Notes: generated by a model not told the origin, from the letters alone. A stretch of DNA of 64,000 nucleotides from Brevundimonas basaltis (GCF_014202075.1 NZ_JACHFZ010000001.1:434001-498000); one strand, 5' to 3'. Shown: positions 1 through 9,590, numbered from the stretch's first letter. Program-made: numbers and translations.

Positions 1-451
1 CGACGCCCGGTTGACGCTGGAGGACCAGCCGGCGGGAAGCTACGACCTGCTGGTCATCGACGCCTTCTCGTCGGACGCCGTTCCGACCCATCTGCTGACG
101 GTCGAGGCCATCGAGGGCTATCTGCGACTGCTGAAGCCGGATGGGGTGGTGCTGCTACACCTGTCCAACCGCAATCTCGAGATTGTACTGCCCACCATCG
201 CGGCGGCGAGGACGCTGGGGCGGCCGGCCCTGCACGGGCTGTACGTCGAGGACGACTCCCTGCCGCAGATGGCGGTCGCCTCGACCGAGGCCGTGGTGAT
301 CTCGCCGACCGAACAGGGTCTGGCCGACTTTCGCGGCAAGCCGAACTGGCGCGAGGCGCCCGGGACCGACGTGCGGCCGTGGACCGACGACTACGTCAAC
401 ATGTTCGGGGCGCTGTGGCGGTCGTTCCGGCCCCCGCCCGAGCGCCCGTGA
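1..451 (+). CDS. Spermidine synthase-like protein, C-terminal part (5' end outside window)
   Basis: The frame is open from the window edge, so the gene begins upstream; a TTG at 11 is only an internal codon. The visible ~149 residues resemble the second half of a spermidine-synthase-like Rossmann domain: YDLLVIDAFSSDAVP (acidic strand end), then LLKPDGVVLLHLSN, and a C-terminal WTDDYVN motif. This part is typical of proteins fused to an N-terminal membrane (MFS-like) region, but that region cannot be seen here, so the polyamine substrate is inferred. It ends at TGA 449-451, immediately before the convergent ispDF stop. Confidence 0.7.
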   Translation, partial: DARLTLEDQPAGSYDLLVIDAFSSDAVPTHLLTVEAIEGYLRLLKPDGVVLLHLSNRNLEIVLPTIAAARTLGRPALHGLYVEDDSLPQMAVASTEAVVISPTEQGLADFRGKPNWREAPGTDVRPWTDDYVNMFGALWRSFRPPPERP

Positions 452-1588
452 TCAGGCCGGCAGGTCAACCGTCGCCACCGCCTGGGCGGCGAGGCCTTCG
501 CCCCGGCCGGCGAAGCCCAGGCCCTCGGTCGTGGTCGCCTTGACGCTGACGGCGTTGAGCGGCAGCGACAGCAGGGCGGCGAGGCGTTCGCGCATGGCCT
601 GACGGTGCGGCTTCACCTTGGGCTGCTCGCAGATCAGGGTGACATCGACGTTGAGCAACCGGCCGCCCCGCGCGCGCAACCGCTCCACGGCATGAACCAA
701 AAAGCGGTCGGAGGAAGCGCCCTTCCACTGCGGGTCGGTCGGCGGGAAGTGATCCCCGATGTCGCCGTCGCCCATGGCCCCGAGAATGGCGTCGGTGAGG
801 GCGTGCAGGCCGGCGTCGGCGTCGGAATGGCCGATGAGGGTCTGGTCGTGGGCGATCTCGACCCCGCACAGCCAGACCGACGAGCCCGGGCCCCAGCGAT
901 GCACGTCGAAGCCCTGGCCGACGCGGGTCCAGCGGGGGATCAAGGCCTCGGCCATGGCGAAATCCTCGGGGAAGGTGAGCTTCATCAGGCGCGGGTCGCC
1001 CTCGACCAGGGCCACGGCCTGGCCGGCGGCGCGGGCGACCTCGACGTCGTCCGTCGGCGGGGCGTCGCCCGGCCATCGGGCGTAGGCGTCTCGCAGGCTG
1101 CCCAGGCGGAAGCCCTGCGGCGTCTGCGCCCGCCACAGTCCGTCGCGCCCGACCGGGTCGCCCATCAGGCCGTCGGCGCCTCGCCGCAAGCTGTCGATGA
1201 CCGGCAGGACCGGAAGGGCGGCGTCCGCCCCCTCAAGGGCGGCGAGGACCCGGCGAATGGTCGCCGCGTCCAGCAGGGGCCGGGCGGCGTCGTGCACCAG
1301 CACACGGGCGTCCGGCCGGCCGGTCAAGGCATTGAGACCCGCCTGCACCGAGGCCGCGCGGGTGTCGCCGCCGACCACGGCGGACCAATGCCCGAGACCG
1401 GCCATGGCCTCGGCCGCCCGGGCCTCGGCGCCGGGCGCCACGACCACCGCCAGTTCGGACGCGCCGGTCGTCAGCAGGGCCTCGGCCGACCAACGCAGGA
1501 CAGGGCGACCGGCGAGATCGCGCCACTGTTTCGGGCCGCCCGCGCGGGAGCCGGTTCCCGCGGCGACGATGATGGCGAGGAAGCTCAT
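452..1588 (-). CDS. ispDF: Bifunctional IspD/IspF (MEP isoprenoid pathway)
   Basis: A 378-residue fusion of two non-consecutive MEP-pathway enzymes. Residues ~1-217 are the IspD cytidylyltransferase ([14 protein letters not shown] nucleotide loop, VHDAARP). Residues ~220-378 are the IspF cyclodiphosphate synthase, with metal-binding [20 protein letters not shown] and [12 protein letters not shown], and a [12 protein letters not shown] tail. IspD makes CDP-methylerythritol and IspF closes the cyclic diphosphate after the IspE step. The fusion is the usual arrangement in many alphaproteobacteria. The ATG at 1588 gives a full-length N-terminus. It is divergent from the MAPEG gene and abuts the preceding stop. 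Confidence 0.96.
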   Translation of the reverse strand: MSFLAIIVAAGTGSRAGGPKQWRDLAGRPVLRWSAEALLTTGASELAVVVAPGAEARAAEAMAGLGHWSAVVGGDTRAASVQAGLNALTGRPDARVLVHDAARPLLDAATIRRVLAALEGADAALPVLPVIDSLRRGADGLMGDPVGRDGLWRAQTPQGFRLGSLRDAYARWPGDAPPTDDVEVARAAGQAVALVEGDPRLMKLTFPEDFAMAEALIPRWTRVGQGFDVHRWGPGSSVWLCGVEIAHDQTLIGHSDADAGLHALTDAILGAMGDGDIGDHFPPTDPQWKGASSDRFLVHAVERLRARGGRLLNVDVTLICEQPKVKPHRQAMRERLAALLSLPLNAVSVKATTTEGLGFAGRGEGLAAQAVATVDLPA

Positions 1589-1696
1589 GGCCCGCTTGTA
1601 GACACGCCGTGTCGCGCTGACGAGAGCCCGTCGCGGTGTTCATCCTGTTTGACAACGGACCGCACGCCGGGTCAGCTTGACCGTAGGAGGACGACC

Positions 1697-2116
1697 ATGA
1701 GCCACGTCATGCTGCAGCCGGTCATGGCCCTGGTGCTGTGGTCGATGGTGATGTGGGGCTGGCTTTACGCCACCCGACTGCCCGCCATGATCCGCGCCCG
1801 AACATCGCTGGATCCGACCCAGCCGCGGGACGTCATGCTGGGCGGCCTGCCGCCGCAGGTGCGATGGAAGGCTGACAATTACAATCACCTGATGGAGCAG
1901 CCGACGCTGTTCTACGCCACGGCCCTGACCCTGGCCCTGCTCGGGCAGGGTGACACCATCAATCTCGCGCTGGCCTGGAGCTATGTGGCGCTGAGGGTGG
2001 TCCACAGCCTGGTCCAGGCGCTGATCAACCTGATCGTCCTGCGGTTCGCCATCTTCATGGCGGCCAGCGTGGTCCTGATCGTTCTCGCCCTGCGCGCCGC
2101 ACTCGCCCTGGGCTGA
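1697..2116 (+). CDS. MAPEG-family inner-membrane protein
   Basis: 139 residues with about four hydrophobic segments (roughly 5-25, 70-90, 92-112, 115-137). It carries the MAPEG-like NYNHLMEQPTLFYATALTLA segment after the first loop. MAPEG proteins include glutathione- and eicosanoid-related membrane enzymes; bacterial members mostly have unknown substrates. The start is fixed by a strong ribosome site (TAGGAGG, 1684-1690) seven bases before the ATG. It reads divergently from ispDF and 50 bp ahead of dusB. Family is fairly sure, activity is not. Confidence 0.8.
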   Translation: MSHVMLQPVMALVLWSMVMWGWLYATRLPAMIRARTSLDPTQPRDVMLGGLPPQVRWKADNYNHLMEQPTLFYATALTLALLGQGDTINLALAWSYVALRVVHSLVQALINLIVLRFAIFMAASVVLIVLALRAALALG

Positions 2117-2166
2117 GCCGGCGGCAGAGTTGGACCACCGGCCTCAAAAGCCCTATCTGCCGCCCC

Positions 2167-3219
2167 ATGCGCAACGGCCTTCAGATCGGCGACGTGTGGG
2201 TGCCCGGCCGGGTGCTGACCGCGCCCATGACCGGGATCACCGACCTGCCGTTCCGGCTGCTGGCCAGCCGGCTGGGCGCGGCCTATGTGGCCACCGAGAT
2301 GGTCGCCGCCGCCGAACTGGCGCGGGCGCGGCCCGATGTGGTGCGGCGGGCGGCGGTGGGCGAGGGCCTGCCGCTGACGGTGATCCAGCTGGTCGGGCGC
2401 GATCCGGCCGCCATGGCCGAGGGCGCGCGCATGGCGGAGCAGGCCGGCGCTGACATCGTCGACCTGAATTTTGGTTGCCCGGCCAAGGAGGTGACGGGCT
2501 CGGCCTGCGGCTCGGCCCTGATGCGCACGCCGGATCTGGCCTGCCGGCTGATCGAGGCGGCGGTCGAGGCGACCAGTCGCCCGGTGACCGTCAAGATGCG
2601 GCTGGGCTGGGACGACGCCAACCGCAATGCCCCGGAACTGGCGCGCCGGGCCGAAGCGCTGGGCGTTCGGGCGGTGACGGTGCACGGGCGCACGCGGCAG
2701 CAGTTCTACACCGGCGTCGCCGACTGGACGGCCGTGGGCGAGGTCAAGGCGGCGGTCAGCGTGCCGGTGATCGTCAACGGCGACATCATCAACGCCGATG
2801 ACGCGCGGGCGGCGCTGCAACAGTCGGGCGCCGACGCCCTGATGCTCGGGCGCGGGGTTTACGGACGACCATGGCTGGCGGCTCATCTGGAGCGGGCGCT
2901 GGCCGACGGGACGGTGATGCGGGAGCCTGACCGCGAGGAGCGGCTGGAGATCGTGGTGGAACATCTCCGCGCCTCGGTCGGCTTCTACGGCCTGCCGCTG
3001 GGGCTCAAGATGTTCCGCAAACACCTCGGCTGGTACGTCGAACAGGCGCCGTGGCCGGAGGACCCGCTGGAGCGCCGCGCAGCCAAAGCGCGGCTGTGTC
3101 GCCTTGAGGCGCCGGACCAGGTGGAGATCGCCCTGGCCGAGCTGTGGCGACCACTGACGCATTCCGGCAACTCGGCTGTTGATATCGGGTCACAGTTCGC
3201 CGAAGCTGGAACAGCATGA
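2167..3219 (+). CDS. dusB: tRNA-dihydrouridine synthase B (NifR3 family)
   Basis: 350 residues, FMN-dependent reduction of uridines in tRNA. Visible signatures are the FMN-contacting MTGITDLPFRLLA near the N-terminus, NFGCPAKEVTGSACGS with the catalytic Cys in SACG, HGRTRQQFYTGVADW, and ALMLGRGVYGRPW near the phosphate site. The TIM barrel is followed by a helical C-terminal domain and a tail ending in QFAEAGTA. The last codon overlaps the next start as ATGA (3216-3219), so translation is coupled to ntrY. In Caulobacter, as I recall, ntrB and ntrC follow dusB; they are missing here. Confidence 0.95.
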   Translation: MRNGLQIGDVWVPGRVLTAPMTGITDLPFRLLASRLGAAYVATEMVAAAELARARPDVVRRAAVGEGLPLTVIQLVGRDPAAMAEGARMAEQAGADIVDLNFGCPAKEVTGSACGSALMRTPDLACRLIEAAVEATSRPVTVKMRLGWDDANRNAPELARRAEALGVRAVTVHGRTRQQFYTGVADWTAVGEVKAAVSVPVIVNGDIINADDARAALQQSGADALMLGRGVYGRPWLAAHLERALADGTVMREPDREERLEIVVEHLRASVGFYGLPLGLKMFRKHLGWYVEQAPWPEDPLERRAAKARLCRLEAPDQVEIALAELWRPLTHSGNSAVDIGSQFAEAGTA

Positions 3220-5516
3220 CGGACGCGCCCTCCACGCCTGCCGGACCCGACGCCGCCCCGCTCCGGGGGCCGGCGCGCTGGTTCGCCGGCTGGTCGGAGG
3301 AGCGTCGGCGCAACACGTTCCTGATCGCCTATTCAGTCGCCTTCCTGATCACAGCCGCAGCGATCTGGTTGGTCGCGGTCGCGCCGGATGCGGGTGACGA
3401 GGGGGCGCGCGGCATGGCTCATCAGGCCGTGCTGGTCATCCTGGGCTTCAATTTGTTGGTTATTGGAGGGCTGGGGCTGGTCGTCGGTCGGCGCGTGTTG
3501 TCGCTGTTCCAGCACCGCAGTCAGGCCGGCGCACGGCTGCATCTTCGCTTCGTCACGATATTCTCGCTGGTCGCACTGGTGCCGGCCGTGTTGATCGCCC
3601 TGGTGTTCGGGGTGGTGGTCAACCGGGGGGTGGATCAATGGTTCAGCGAGAACGTCGAGACCGCCGTAAACAACGGGGCCGCCATCGGCCGCGCCTACAC
3701 CAGCGATGTCTCCGGTGAGATCGATGGCGACCTGGCGGTCATCGCAGAGCAGCTGGAGGGCATTCGCCCCCTGTTCGGCAATCCGATCCAATTCTCGGAT
3801 GCGCTGGCGCAGGTCGGGGAGCTGTTCGGGTACCCGGCCATCTACATCATCGACGACGACGGCGCGGTCCTCGCAAGCGGCGAAGGGCCTGACGCGCCAC
3901 CCTACATGGCTCCGTCGCCCGCTGCCCTTGAGGAGGCTGCGGCCGGCGAAGAGCCATCGGTGCAACAGCCCACGCGGAATCCCGATGCGGTCAGGGGACT
4001 TGTGGCCTTTCCAGCCTACGGAGAGGCCTACCTGTATGTGGTCCGGCCGCTGCGGCCGGGGCTGTTCGATCAGCTGGCCGCGGCCGAGGAGTCCATCGTC
4101 GCCTACCGGGAGGCGCAGAAGAGCCGCGACCGCATCCAGGCGGCCTTCGCCCTCAGCTACATCGAGACCGCCCTGCTGGTTCTGGTCGGCGCCATATGGC
4201 TGGGCATGGCGGCGGCGACGTCGATCTCCGCGCCCATCGGACGGCTGGTCGAGGCGGCGGACCGGGTGGCGAGCGGCGATCTGACGGCGCGGGTCGACGG
4301 CGAGGATGGGCCCGGCGAGATCAAGAACCTGACAGCCGCCTTCAACCGAATGACCGGGGACCTTGAGGCGCAGCAGGCGGCGTTGCGGGCGGCCAGCGAG
4401 GAGGCCACGGGGCGGACCCTGTTTATCGAGACGGTGCTCTCGGGCGTGTCGGCCGGCGTGATCGGCGTCGACCGGCAGCGCCGTGTCTCGGCCATCAACG
4501 ACAGCGCGGTCGAGCTGCTCGGTCTGTCCTCCGGCGAGGACATCATCGGTCACCCGCTGGCCGAGGCGGCGCCGGAACTGGGCGAGCTGGCCGGCCGGGC
4601 CGAGGCCCACATCGAGGAAGAAATCGACGTCAGCCGAGACGACGAAACCCGGCGCCTGCGCGTCCGCATCGAAGGCGGCGTCGGCGGCGAGATGGTGCTG
4701 ACCTTCGACGACATCACCCGCCTGGTCACGGCCCAGCGTAACGCGGCCTGGCGCGACGTGGCGCGGCGCATCGCTCACGAGATCAAGAATCCGCTGACCC
4801 CGATCCAGCTGTCAGCCGAGCGCCTGCGGCGGCGCTATCGCAAACAGGTTGGCGACGACGTCGAGGTGTTCGACCGCTGCACCGAAACCATCATCCGCCA
4901 GGTCGGCGACATCGGCCGGATGGTCGACGAGTTCTCGTCCTTCGCCCGGATGCCGGCGCCGCGCTTTACCGCCGAGAACCCGGCCGAACTTCTGCGCGAA
5001 GCGGTCTTCGCGCAGCGGGTCGCGGCGCCCGATATCGGCGTGGAATTGATCGAGCCGTTGCCGAACGTAGTGCTTCACGCCGACGGCCGCATGGTCGGTC
5101 AGGCCCTGACGAACATCCTCAAGAACGCCGGCGAGGCGGTGGCGGCGCGACGTGCGATCGCGCCAAGAGCGGGGGACGGCAAACGTCCGGGCGTGAGCGC
5201 GCGCCTCGAGGCGGCGGACGACCTGATCACTTTCGTCATCGAGGATGACGGCGTCGGCCTTCCGGCCAAGGACCGCGACCGATTGACCGAGCCGTATGTG
5301 ACCACGCGCGACAAGGGCACTGGTCTCGGCCTGGCCATCGTCAAACGAATTTGCGAGGAGCACGGCGGCGAGCTGAGGCTGGCCGATGCCGAGCAGCTGA
5401 CGGGCGCCCGGGTGTGCGTGATCTTCCCATTGAAATCTTCACTGCAATCGACCGGCGCGGCCGGGGGCAGGGACGCGAAAGCGGCCCGGGCCCCGGCCGT
5501 TCCGGCCGGCGAATAG
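3216..5516 (+). CDS. ntrY: NtrY-type membrane sensor histidine kinase
   Basis: 766 residues. There are three N-terminal membrane segments (~27-50, 70-92, 108-130), a periplasmic region (~131-305), a fourth segment (~310-332), then HAMP, a PAS-like region (~395-500), HisKA and HATPase. The phospho-acceptor is His521 in RRIAHEIKNPLTPIQLS. The N box (LTNILKNAGEAV) and the glycine-rich DDGVGLP and GTGLGLAIVKRI boxes are intact. Membrane topology plus the downstream NtrX partner identify NtrY rather than soluble NtrB. It starts inside the dusB stop (ATGA). NtrY/NtrX pairs respond to nitrogen, redox or envelope cues depending on species; the signal cannot be read here. Confidence 0.94.
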   Translation: MTDAPSTPAGPDAAPLRGPARWFAGWSEERRRNTFLIAYSVAFLITAAAIWLVAVAPDAGDEGARGMAHQAVLVILGFNLLVIGGLGLVVGRRVLSLFQHRSQAGARLHLRFVTIFSLVALVPAVLIALVFGVVVNRGVDQWFSENVETAVNNGAAIGRAYTSDVSGEIDGDLAVIAEQLEGIRPLFGNPIQFSDALAQVGELFGYPAIYIIDDDGAVLASGEGPDAPPYMAPSPAALEEAAAGEEPSVQQPTRNPDAVRGLVAFPAYGEAYLYVVRPLRPGLFDQLAAAEESIVAYREAQKSRDRIQAAFALSYIETALLVLVGAIWLGMAAATSISAPIGRLVEAADRVASGDLTARVDGEDGPGEIKNLTAAFNRMTGDLEAQQAALRAASEEATGRTLFIETVLSGVSAGVIGVDRQRRVSAINDSAVELLGLSSGEDIIGHPLAEAAPELGELAGRAEAHIEEEIDVSRDDETRRLRVRIEGGVGGEMVLTFDDITRLVTAQRNAAWRDVARRIAHEIKNPLTPIQLSAERLRRRYRKQVGDDVEVFDRCTETIIRQVGDIGRMVDEFSSFARMPAPRFTAENPAELLREAVFAQRVAAPDIGVELIEPLPNVVLHADGRMVGQALTNILKNAGEAVAARRAIAPRAGDGKRPGVSARLEAADDLITFVIEDDGVGLPAKDRDRLTEPYVTTRDKGTGLGLAIVKRICEEHGGELRLADAEQLTGARVCVIFPLKSSLQSTGAAGGRDAKAARAPAVPAGE

Positions 5517-5525
5517 CGAGGCGAC

Positions 5526-6944
5526 ATGCGATCCACGGGAGCCGATATTCTGGTCGTCGACGACGAGGCCGACATCCGCGAGCTGGTTTCCGGCCTGCTG
5601 GAGGATGAAGGCCATGCCGTGCGGGTGGCGTCCAACTCCGACGAGGCCCTGGCCGCGATCCGGGCGCGCAAGCCGTCGCTGGCGCTGCTCGACATCTGGA
5701 TGCAGGGGGGCGGACTCGACGGGCTCGAGCTTCTGGACGTCATCAAGGAGCTGGATCCCGACCTGCCCGTCGTGATGATCTCGGGCCACGGCAACATCGA
5801 GACGGCGGTTACGGCGCTGCAGCGCGGCGCCTATGACTTTATCGAAAAGCCCTTCAAATCCGACCGGTTGGTTGTCGTCGTTCAGCGCGCACTGGAGGCG
5901 TCGTCGCTGAAGCGCGAGAACCGGCGGCTGCGGGCCCAGGTCGCGGCCCCGACCGGTTTCATCGGCAAGTCGGCGGCGGCGCAGGCCCTGCGCACCACCA
6001 TCGCCAAGGTCGCCCCGGCCAACAGCCGCGTGTTGATCTCCGGACCGCCGGGCTGCGGCAAGGAGCTGGTGGCGCGCCAGATTCACGAGGCCAGCGCCCG
6101 GTCGGGCGGCGAGTTCGTCGCCATCGCCGCGGCGGGCATGACCCCGGAACGCCTCGATCTGGAGCTGTTCGGCGAGGAAGGCCACGATGGCCGGCCCAGC
6201 AAGATCGGCGTCTTCGAACGGGCCCACAACGGCACCCTCTATCTCGACGATGTCGGTGACATGCCGCGCGAGAGCCAGAGCCGCATCCTGCGCGTGCTGG
6301 TCGAGCAGCGCTTCCGCCGCGTCGGCGGCGAACAGGATGTGCAGGTCGACGTGCGCGTCATCACCTCGACCTCGCGCGATCTGAAGCAGGAGATCGACGA
6401 GGGCCGCTTCCGCGAGGACCTGTTCCACCGGCTGAACGTGGTGCCGATCCGCGTGCCGGCGTTGTCCGAGCGCCGTGAGGACATCCAGGAACTGGTGGAT
6501 TATTTCATCGAAACCCTGTCGGCCGCGCAGGGTCTCCCGCGCCGCCGTCTGGGCGACGACGCCATCGCCGTGCTGCAGGTCCATCCGTGGCCGGGCAACG
6601 TTCGCCAACTGAGAAATAACGTCGAGCGGCTGCTGATCCTCGCCACCGGGGATACGGACGAGCCGATCGGCGCCGACGCCCTGCCGCAGGAGGCCACCAA
6701 CGCCGGGTCCAGCGGATCCCTGGGCGCCGAACGGATCATCGCCCTGCCGCTGCGCGAGGCGCGGGAGGTGTTCGAGCGCGAATATCTGGCGGCCCAGATC
6801 ATGCGCTTCGGCGGGAATATCTCGCGCACCGCCGCCTTCATCGGCATGGAGCGGTCGGCGCTTCACCGCAAGCTCAAGTCGCTCGGCGTCTCACCGGCGC
6901 GCGGTCCCGTCGAGGACGAGGATGCGGGAGTCGTCGAGGCATGA
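5526..6944 (+). CDS. ntrX: NtrX response regulator (receiver, AAA+, Fis-type HTH)
   Basis: 472 residues. The receiver domain has acidic VDDEAD, phospho-acceptor Asp56 in LALLDIW, and the KPFK lysine. The AAA+ domain has Walker A GPPGCGKEL and Walker B GTLYLDDVGDMP. A C-terminal helix-turn-helix (NISRTAAFIGMERSALHRKL) binds DNA. The GAFTGA loop that sigma-54 activators use is replaced by EEGHDGRPSKIGVFER, as in other alphaproteobacterial NtrX. It therefore probably does not act as a classical sigma-54 activator. It lies 9 bp after ntrY and overlaps the next start by four bases. Confidence 0.95.
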   Translation: MRSTGADILVVDDEADIRELVSGLLEDEGHAVRVASNSDEALAAIRARKPSLALLDIWMQGGGLDGLELLDVIKELDPDLPVVMISGHGNIETAVTALQRGAYDFIEKPFKSDRLVVVVQRALEASSLKRENRRLRAQVAAPTGFIGKSAAAQALRTTIAKVAPANSRVLISGPPGCGKELVARQIHEASARSGGEFVAIAAAGMTPERLDLELFGEEGHDGRPSKIGVFERAHNGTLYLDDVGDMPRESQSRILRVLVEQRFRRVGGEQDVQVDVRVITSTSRDLKQEIDEGRFREDLFHRLNVVPIRVPALSERREDIQELVDYFIETLSAAQGLPRRRLGDDAIAVLQVHPWPGNVRQLRNNVERLLILATGDTDEPIGADALPQEATNAGSSGSLGAERIIALPLREAREVFEREYLAAQIMRFGGNISRTAAFIGMERSALHRKLKSLGVSPARGPVEDEDAGVVEA

Positions 6945-7804
6945 GCCGGGTCGCCTACGTCAACGGTCAGTACGTTCAGCACGGGCAGGCGACGGTCCAT
7001 GTCGAGGATCGCGGCTTCCAGTTTGCCGACGGGGTCTATGAGGTCTGGTCGGTGTTCGACGGCCGGATGGCCGATTTCGACGGCCATATGACCCGGCTGC
7101 ACCGCAGCCTGAACGAACTCCGTATCCCTATTCCGATGACGCGCGAGGCGCTGGAGCGGGTGCTGAAGGAGACGGTGCGGCGCAACCGGGTCAACGAAGG
7201 CCTGGTCTATATCCAGGTGACGCGCGGCACGGCCCGGCGCGACCACCCGTTCCCGGCTGAGGGGACCGCGCCGAGCGTGATCGTCACGGCCCGCTCGCTG
7301 CCGCTTTCGAAGGGGAATGCGGCGGCGGCCAAGGGCGTGGCCGTCATCACCCACCCCGACATCCGCTGGGGCCGTTGCGACATCAAGACGGTCGGCCTGT
7401 TGCCGAACGTGCTGGCCAAACAGGCGGCCAAGGAGCGCGGCGCGGCCGAGGCCTGGATGGTCGATGAGATGGGTCTGGTCACCGAGGGCTCGTCGACCAA
7501 CGCCTGGATCGTCGACGAGAGCGGCAAGCTGCGCACCCGGGACACCCAGTCGAACATCCTGCATGGCATCACCCGCGCTGCGGTGATGGCGCTGGCCGCC
7601 GACGAGGGCATCGAGGTCGAGGAGCGGGCTTTCTCGGTGGATGAGGCCAGGCGGGCCCGGGAGGCCTTCTACACTTCCGCCAGCGGTTTCGTGATGCCGA
7701 CGGTGTCGATCGACGGGGCCATGATCGGCGACGGCAAGCCGGGCCCGATCGCGACGAAGCTCAGGGCGCAGTATCTGGATCAGGCGCGACGCGACGCCAT
7801 CTAG
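6941..7804 (+). CDS. dat: D-amino-acid aminotransferase (class IV PLP enzyme)
   Basis: 287 residues, fold-type IV aminotransferase. The PLP lysine is Lys149 in RWGRCDIKTVGLLPNVLAKQ, the pattern of D-alanine transaminases. EGSSTNAWIV and a C-terminal cofactor-phosphate loop region (TSASGFVMP) follow. The reaction interconverts D-alanine and 2-oxoglutarate with D-glutamate and pyruvate, feeding peptidoglycan precursors. Branched-chain transaminases share the fold, but the DIKTVGLLPNV context favours Dat. It overlaps ntrX by ATGA (6941-6944), so it is in the same transcript. Confidence 0.88.
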   Translation: MSRVAYVNGQYVQHGQATVHVEDRGFQFADGVYEVWSVFDGRMADFDGHMTRLHRSLNELRIPIPMTREALERVLKETVRRNRVNEGLVYIQVTRGTARRDHPFPAEGTAPSVIVTARSLPLSKGNAAAAKGVAVITHPDIRWGRCDIKTVGLLPNVLAKQAAKERGAAEAWMVDEMGLVTEGSSTNAWIVDESGKLRTRDTQSNILHGITRAAVMALAADEGIEVEERAFSVDEARRAREAFYTSASGFVMPTVSIDGAMIGDGKPGPIATKLRAQYLDQARRDAI

Positions 7805-7907
7805 GCGTTGCGACGGACGCAGGGGCCGTTAAGGTGGCGCGCCGGCGTCGATCGGTCCCGGTCGCTCCCCCGGCCGGCGCAACAATCAAGAACAGGCTGA
7901 ACCTGCC

Positions 7908-8153
7908 ATGTCGCAAGACAAGTCCAAGAACCTTCAGGACACTTTCCTCAACAGCGTCCGCAAGACCAAGACGCCGCTTACCATCTTCCTGGTCAACGGG
8001 GTCAAGCTGCAGGGCATCGTGACCTGGTTCGACAACTTCTGTGTCCTGCTGCGCCGCGACGGCCAGTCGCAGCTGGTCTACAAACACGCCATCTCGACCA
8101 TCATGCCGTCGGCGCCGGTGCAACTGTACGAGCCGGAAGCGGACGAGGATTGA
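7908..8153 (+). CDS. hfq: RNA chaperone Hfq
   Basis: 81 residues. The Sm1 motif ([20 protein letters not shown]) and Sm2 motif ([12 protein letters not shown]) are complete, with the FDNF loop between them. The acidic C-terminal tail is short, as in alphaproteobacteria. It forms a hexamer that pairs small RNAs with mRNAs. A 103-bp gap from dat leaves room for its own promoter. It is followed by hflX in the same direction, the widely conserved hfq-hflX order. Confidence 0.97.
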   Translation: MSQDKSKNLQDTFLNSVRKTKTPLTIFLVNGVKLQGIVTWFDNFCVLLRRDGQSQLVYKHAISTIMPSAPVQLYEPEADED

Positions 8154-8229
8154 GCCCGCCGGGGATAGCCGCGGTGCTGTCGCATACCTATCTGTCGGCC
8201 CCGCCACTTTCCTGAGAGCTTACGCCCAC

Positions 8230-9534
8230 TTGGCCACCCAACTGATCGACCACGCCGTCCCGCTGATCCGGGCCGTCGTCATCCACCCCGACGGCCGGAG
8301 CGAGAGCTCGCGGCTGGCGGAGGAGCGACTGGAGGAGGCCGCCGGCCTCGCCCGGGCGCTGGACCTCGACGTCCGAGCCGAGGAGATCGTGCGGGTCCGC
8401 AAGCCGACGCCCGCGACCCTGTTCGGTTCGGGCAAGGTCGACGAACTGGCCGCCCTGGTGCGCGCCGCCGAGGCCGAGGCCGTGGTCGTCGACGACCAGC
8501 TGACGCCGGTGCAGCAGCGCAATCTGGAGAAGGCCTGGGACTGCAAGGTCATCGACCGGACGGGCCTGATCCTCGAGATCTTCGGCCGCCGGGCGCGGAC
8601 CAAGGAGGGCCGGCTGCAGGTCGAACTGGCCCGGCTGGACTATGAGCGCTCGCGGCTGGTGAGGACCTGGACCCACCTCGAGCGCCAGCGCGGCGGCACC
8701 GGCTCGACCGGCGGCCCCGGCGAGACCCAGATCGAACTCGACCGCCGACTGATCGCCGACCGCATCGTCAAGCTCAAGGTCGAGCTCGACGAGGTGCGCC
8801 GCACCCGCGGCCTGCACCGCAAACAGCGCCAGAAGGTCCCGTTCCCGACCGTCGCCCTGGTCGGCTACACCAACGCCGGCAAGTCGACCCTGTTCAATCG
8901 TCTGACCGGGTCCGAGGTGTTCGCCAAGGACCTGTTGTTCGCCACCCTCGACACGACCCAGCGCACCATCCGCCTGCCGCAGGGCCGGCCGGCCATCGTG
9001 GCCGACACCGTCGGCTTCATCTCCGACCTGCCGCACGAACTGGTCGAGAGCTTCCGCGCCACCCTGGAGGAGGTCGGCGAGGCCGACCTGATTCTGCACG
9101 TCCGCGACATCGCCAGCCCCGACAGCGACGCCCAGCGCAAGGACGTCGAGGCGGTGCTGAAACAGATCGAGACGCCCGAGGGCAAGACCCGCCGGGTGCT
9201 GGAGGTCTGGAACAAGATCGACCTGCTGGGCGAGGACGTCCGCGAGGCGGTGCTGGGTCAGGCCGAACGGCTGCGGGCGCAGGGCGAGGCGGTGGCGGTC
9301 TCGGCCTGGACAGGGGAGGGGATCGAGCCCCTGCGCGAAACCATCGCGTCGCTGATCGACGACGATCCGGAGACGGAGCTGGTCCTCGACCCGTCACAGG
9401 GCGAGGCGCTGGCCTGGCTCTACGAGAACGGCCGCGTCACGGGGCGTGAGACGGACGACGAGGGCCGGACGCATGTGACGGTGCGGCTCCACCCGGCGGC
9501 GCTGGGGCGGTTCGAGCGGCAGTTCGGGGCGTAG
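8230..9534 (+). CDS. hflX: Ribosome-associated GTPase HflX
   Basis: 434 residues from a TTG start. HflX is a GTPase that splits stalled ribosomes. The N-terminal HflX domain carries GSGKVDELAALV and VVVDDQLTPVQQRNLEKA. The linker has ERQRGGTGSTGGPGETQIE, and the GTPase domain shows GYTNAGKST (G1), DTVGF (G3) and NKID (G4). The frame is open far upstream into hfq, but that part is hfq shadow. TTG 8230, with GAGAG upstream, is the first canonical start beyond hfq that fits family length. It is 76 bp downstream of hfq. Confidence 0.93.
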   Translation: MATQLIDHAVPLIRAVVIHPDGRSESSRLAEERLEEAAGLARALDLDVRAEEIVRVRKPTPATLFGSGKVDELAALVRAAEAEAVVVDDQLTPVQQRNLEKAWDCKVIDRTGLILEIFGRRARTKEGRLQVELARLDYERSRLVRTWTHLERQRGGTGSTGGPGETQIELDRRLIADRIVKLKVELDEVRRTRGLHRKQRQKVPFPTVALVGYTNAGKSTLFNRLTGSEVFAKDLLFATLDTTQRTIRLPQGRPAIVADTVGFISDLPHELVESFRATLEEVGEADLILHVRDIASPDSDAQRKDVEAVLKQIETPEGKTRRVLEVWNKIDLLGEDVREAVLGQAERLRAQGEAVAVSAWTGEGIEPLRETIASLIDDDPETELVLDPSQGEALAWLYENGRVTGRETDDEGRTHVTVRLHPAALGRFERQFGA

Positions 9535-9541
9535 GCGTGCC

Positions 9542-9590
9542 GTCTCCTCCCCGCTCGCGGGGAGGGGGACCGCGAAGCGGTGGAGGGGCG
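9542..9590. repeat. Left arm of inverted repeat bracketing the DUF559 gene
   Basis: Bases 9559-9590 (32 nt) are the exact reverse complement of 9952-9983. An outer block, GTCTCCTCCCC at 9542-9552, matches 9997-10007. The arm can fold into two hairpins: CTCCCCGC with GCGGGGAG, and ACCGC-GAA-GCGGT. It ends one base before the DUF559 stop codon. Confidence 0.9.

Noticed and set aside
605..2116. A plus-strand protein starting inside ispDF and ending with the MAPEG sequence
   Set aside because: Only the part from 1697 has a ribosome site, hydrophobic helices and family resemblance; the rest is antisense to ispDF.
1981..3162. Minus-strand frame across dusB
   Set aside because: dusB carries the FMN and catalytic Cys motifs on the plus strand; the reverse frame is basic and Pro/Arg-rich.
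5526..6944. ntrX read as an ordinary sigma-54 activator (NtrC)
   Set aside because: The GAFTGA loop is replaced and the kinase partner is membrane-bound NtrY.
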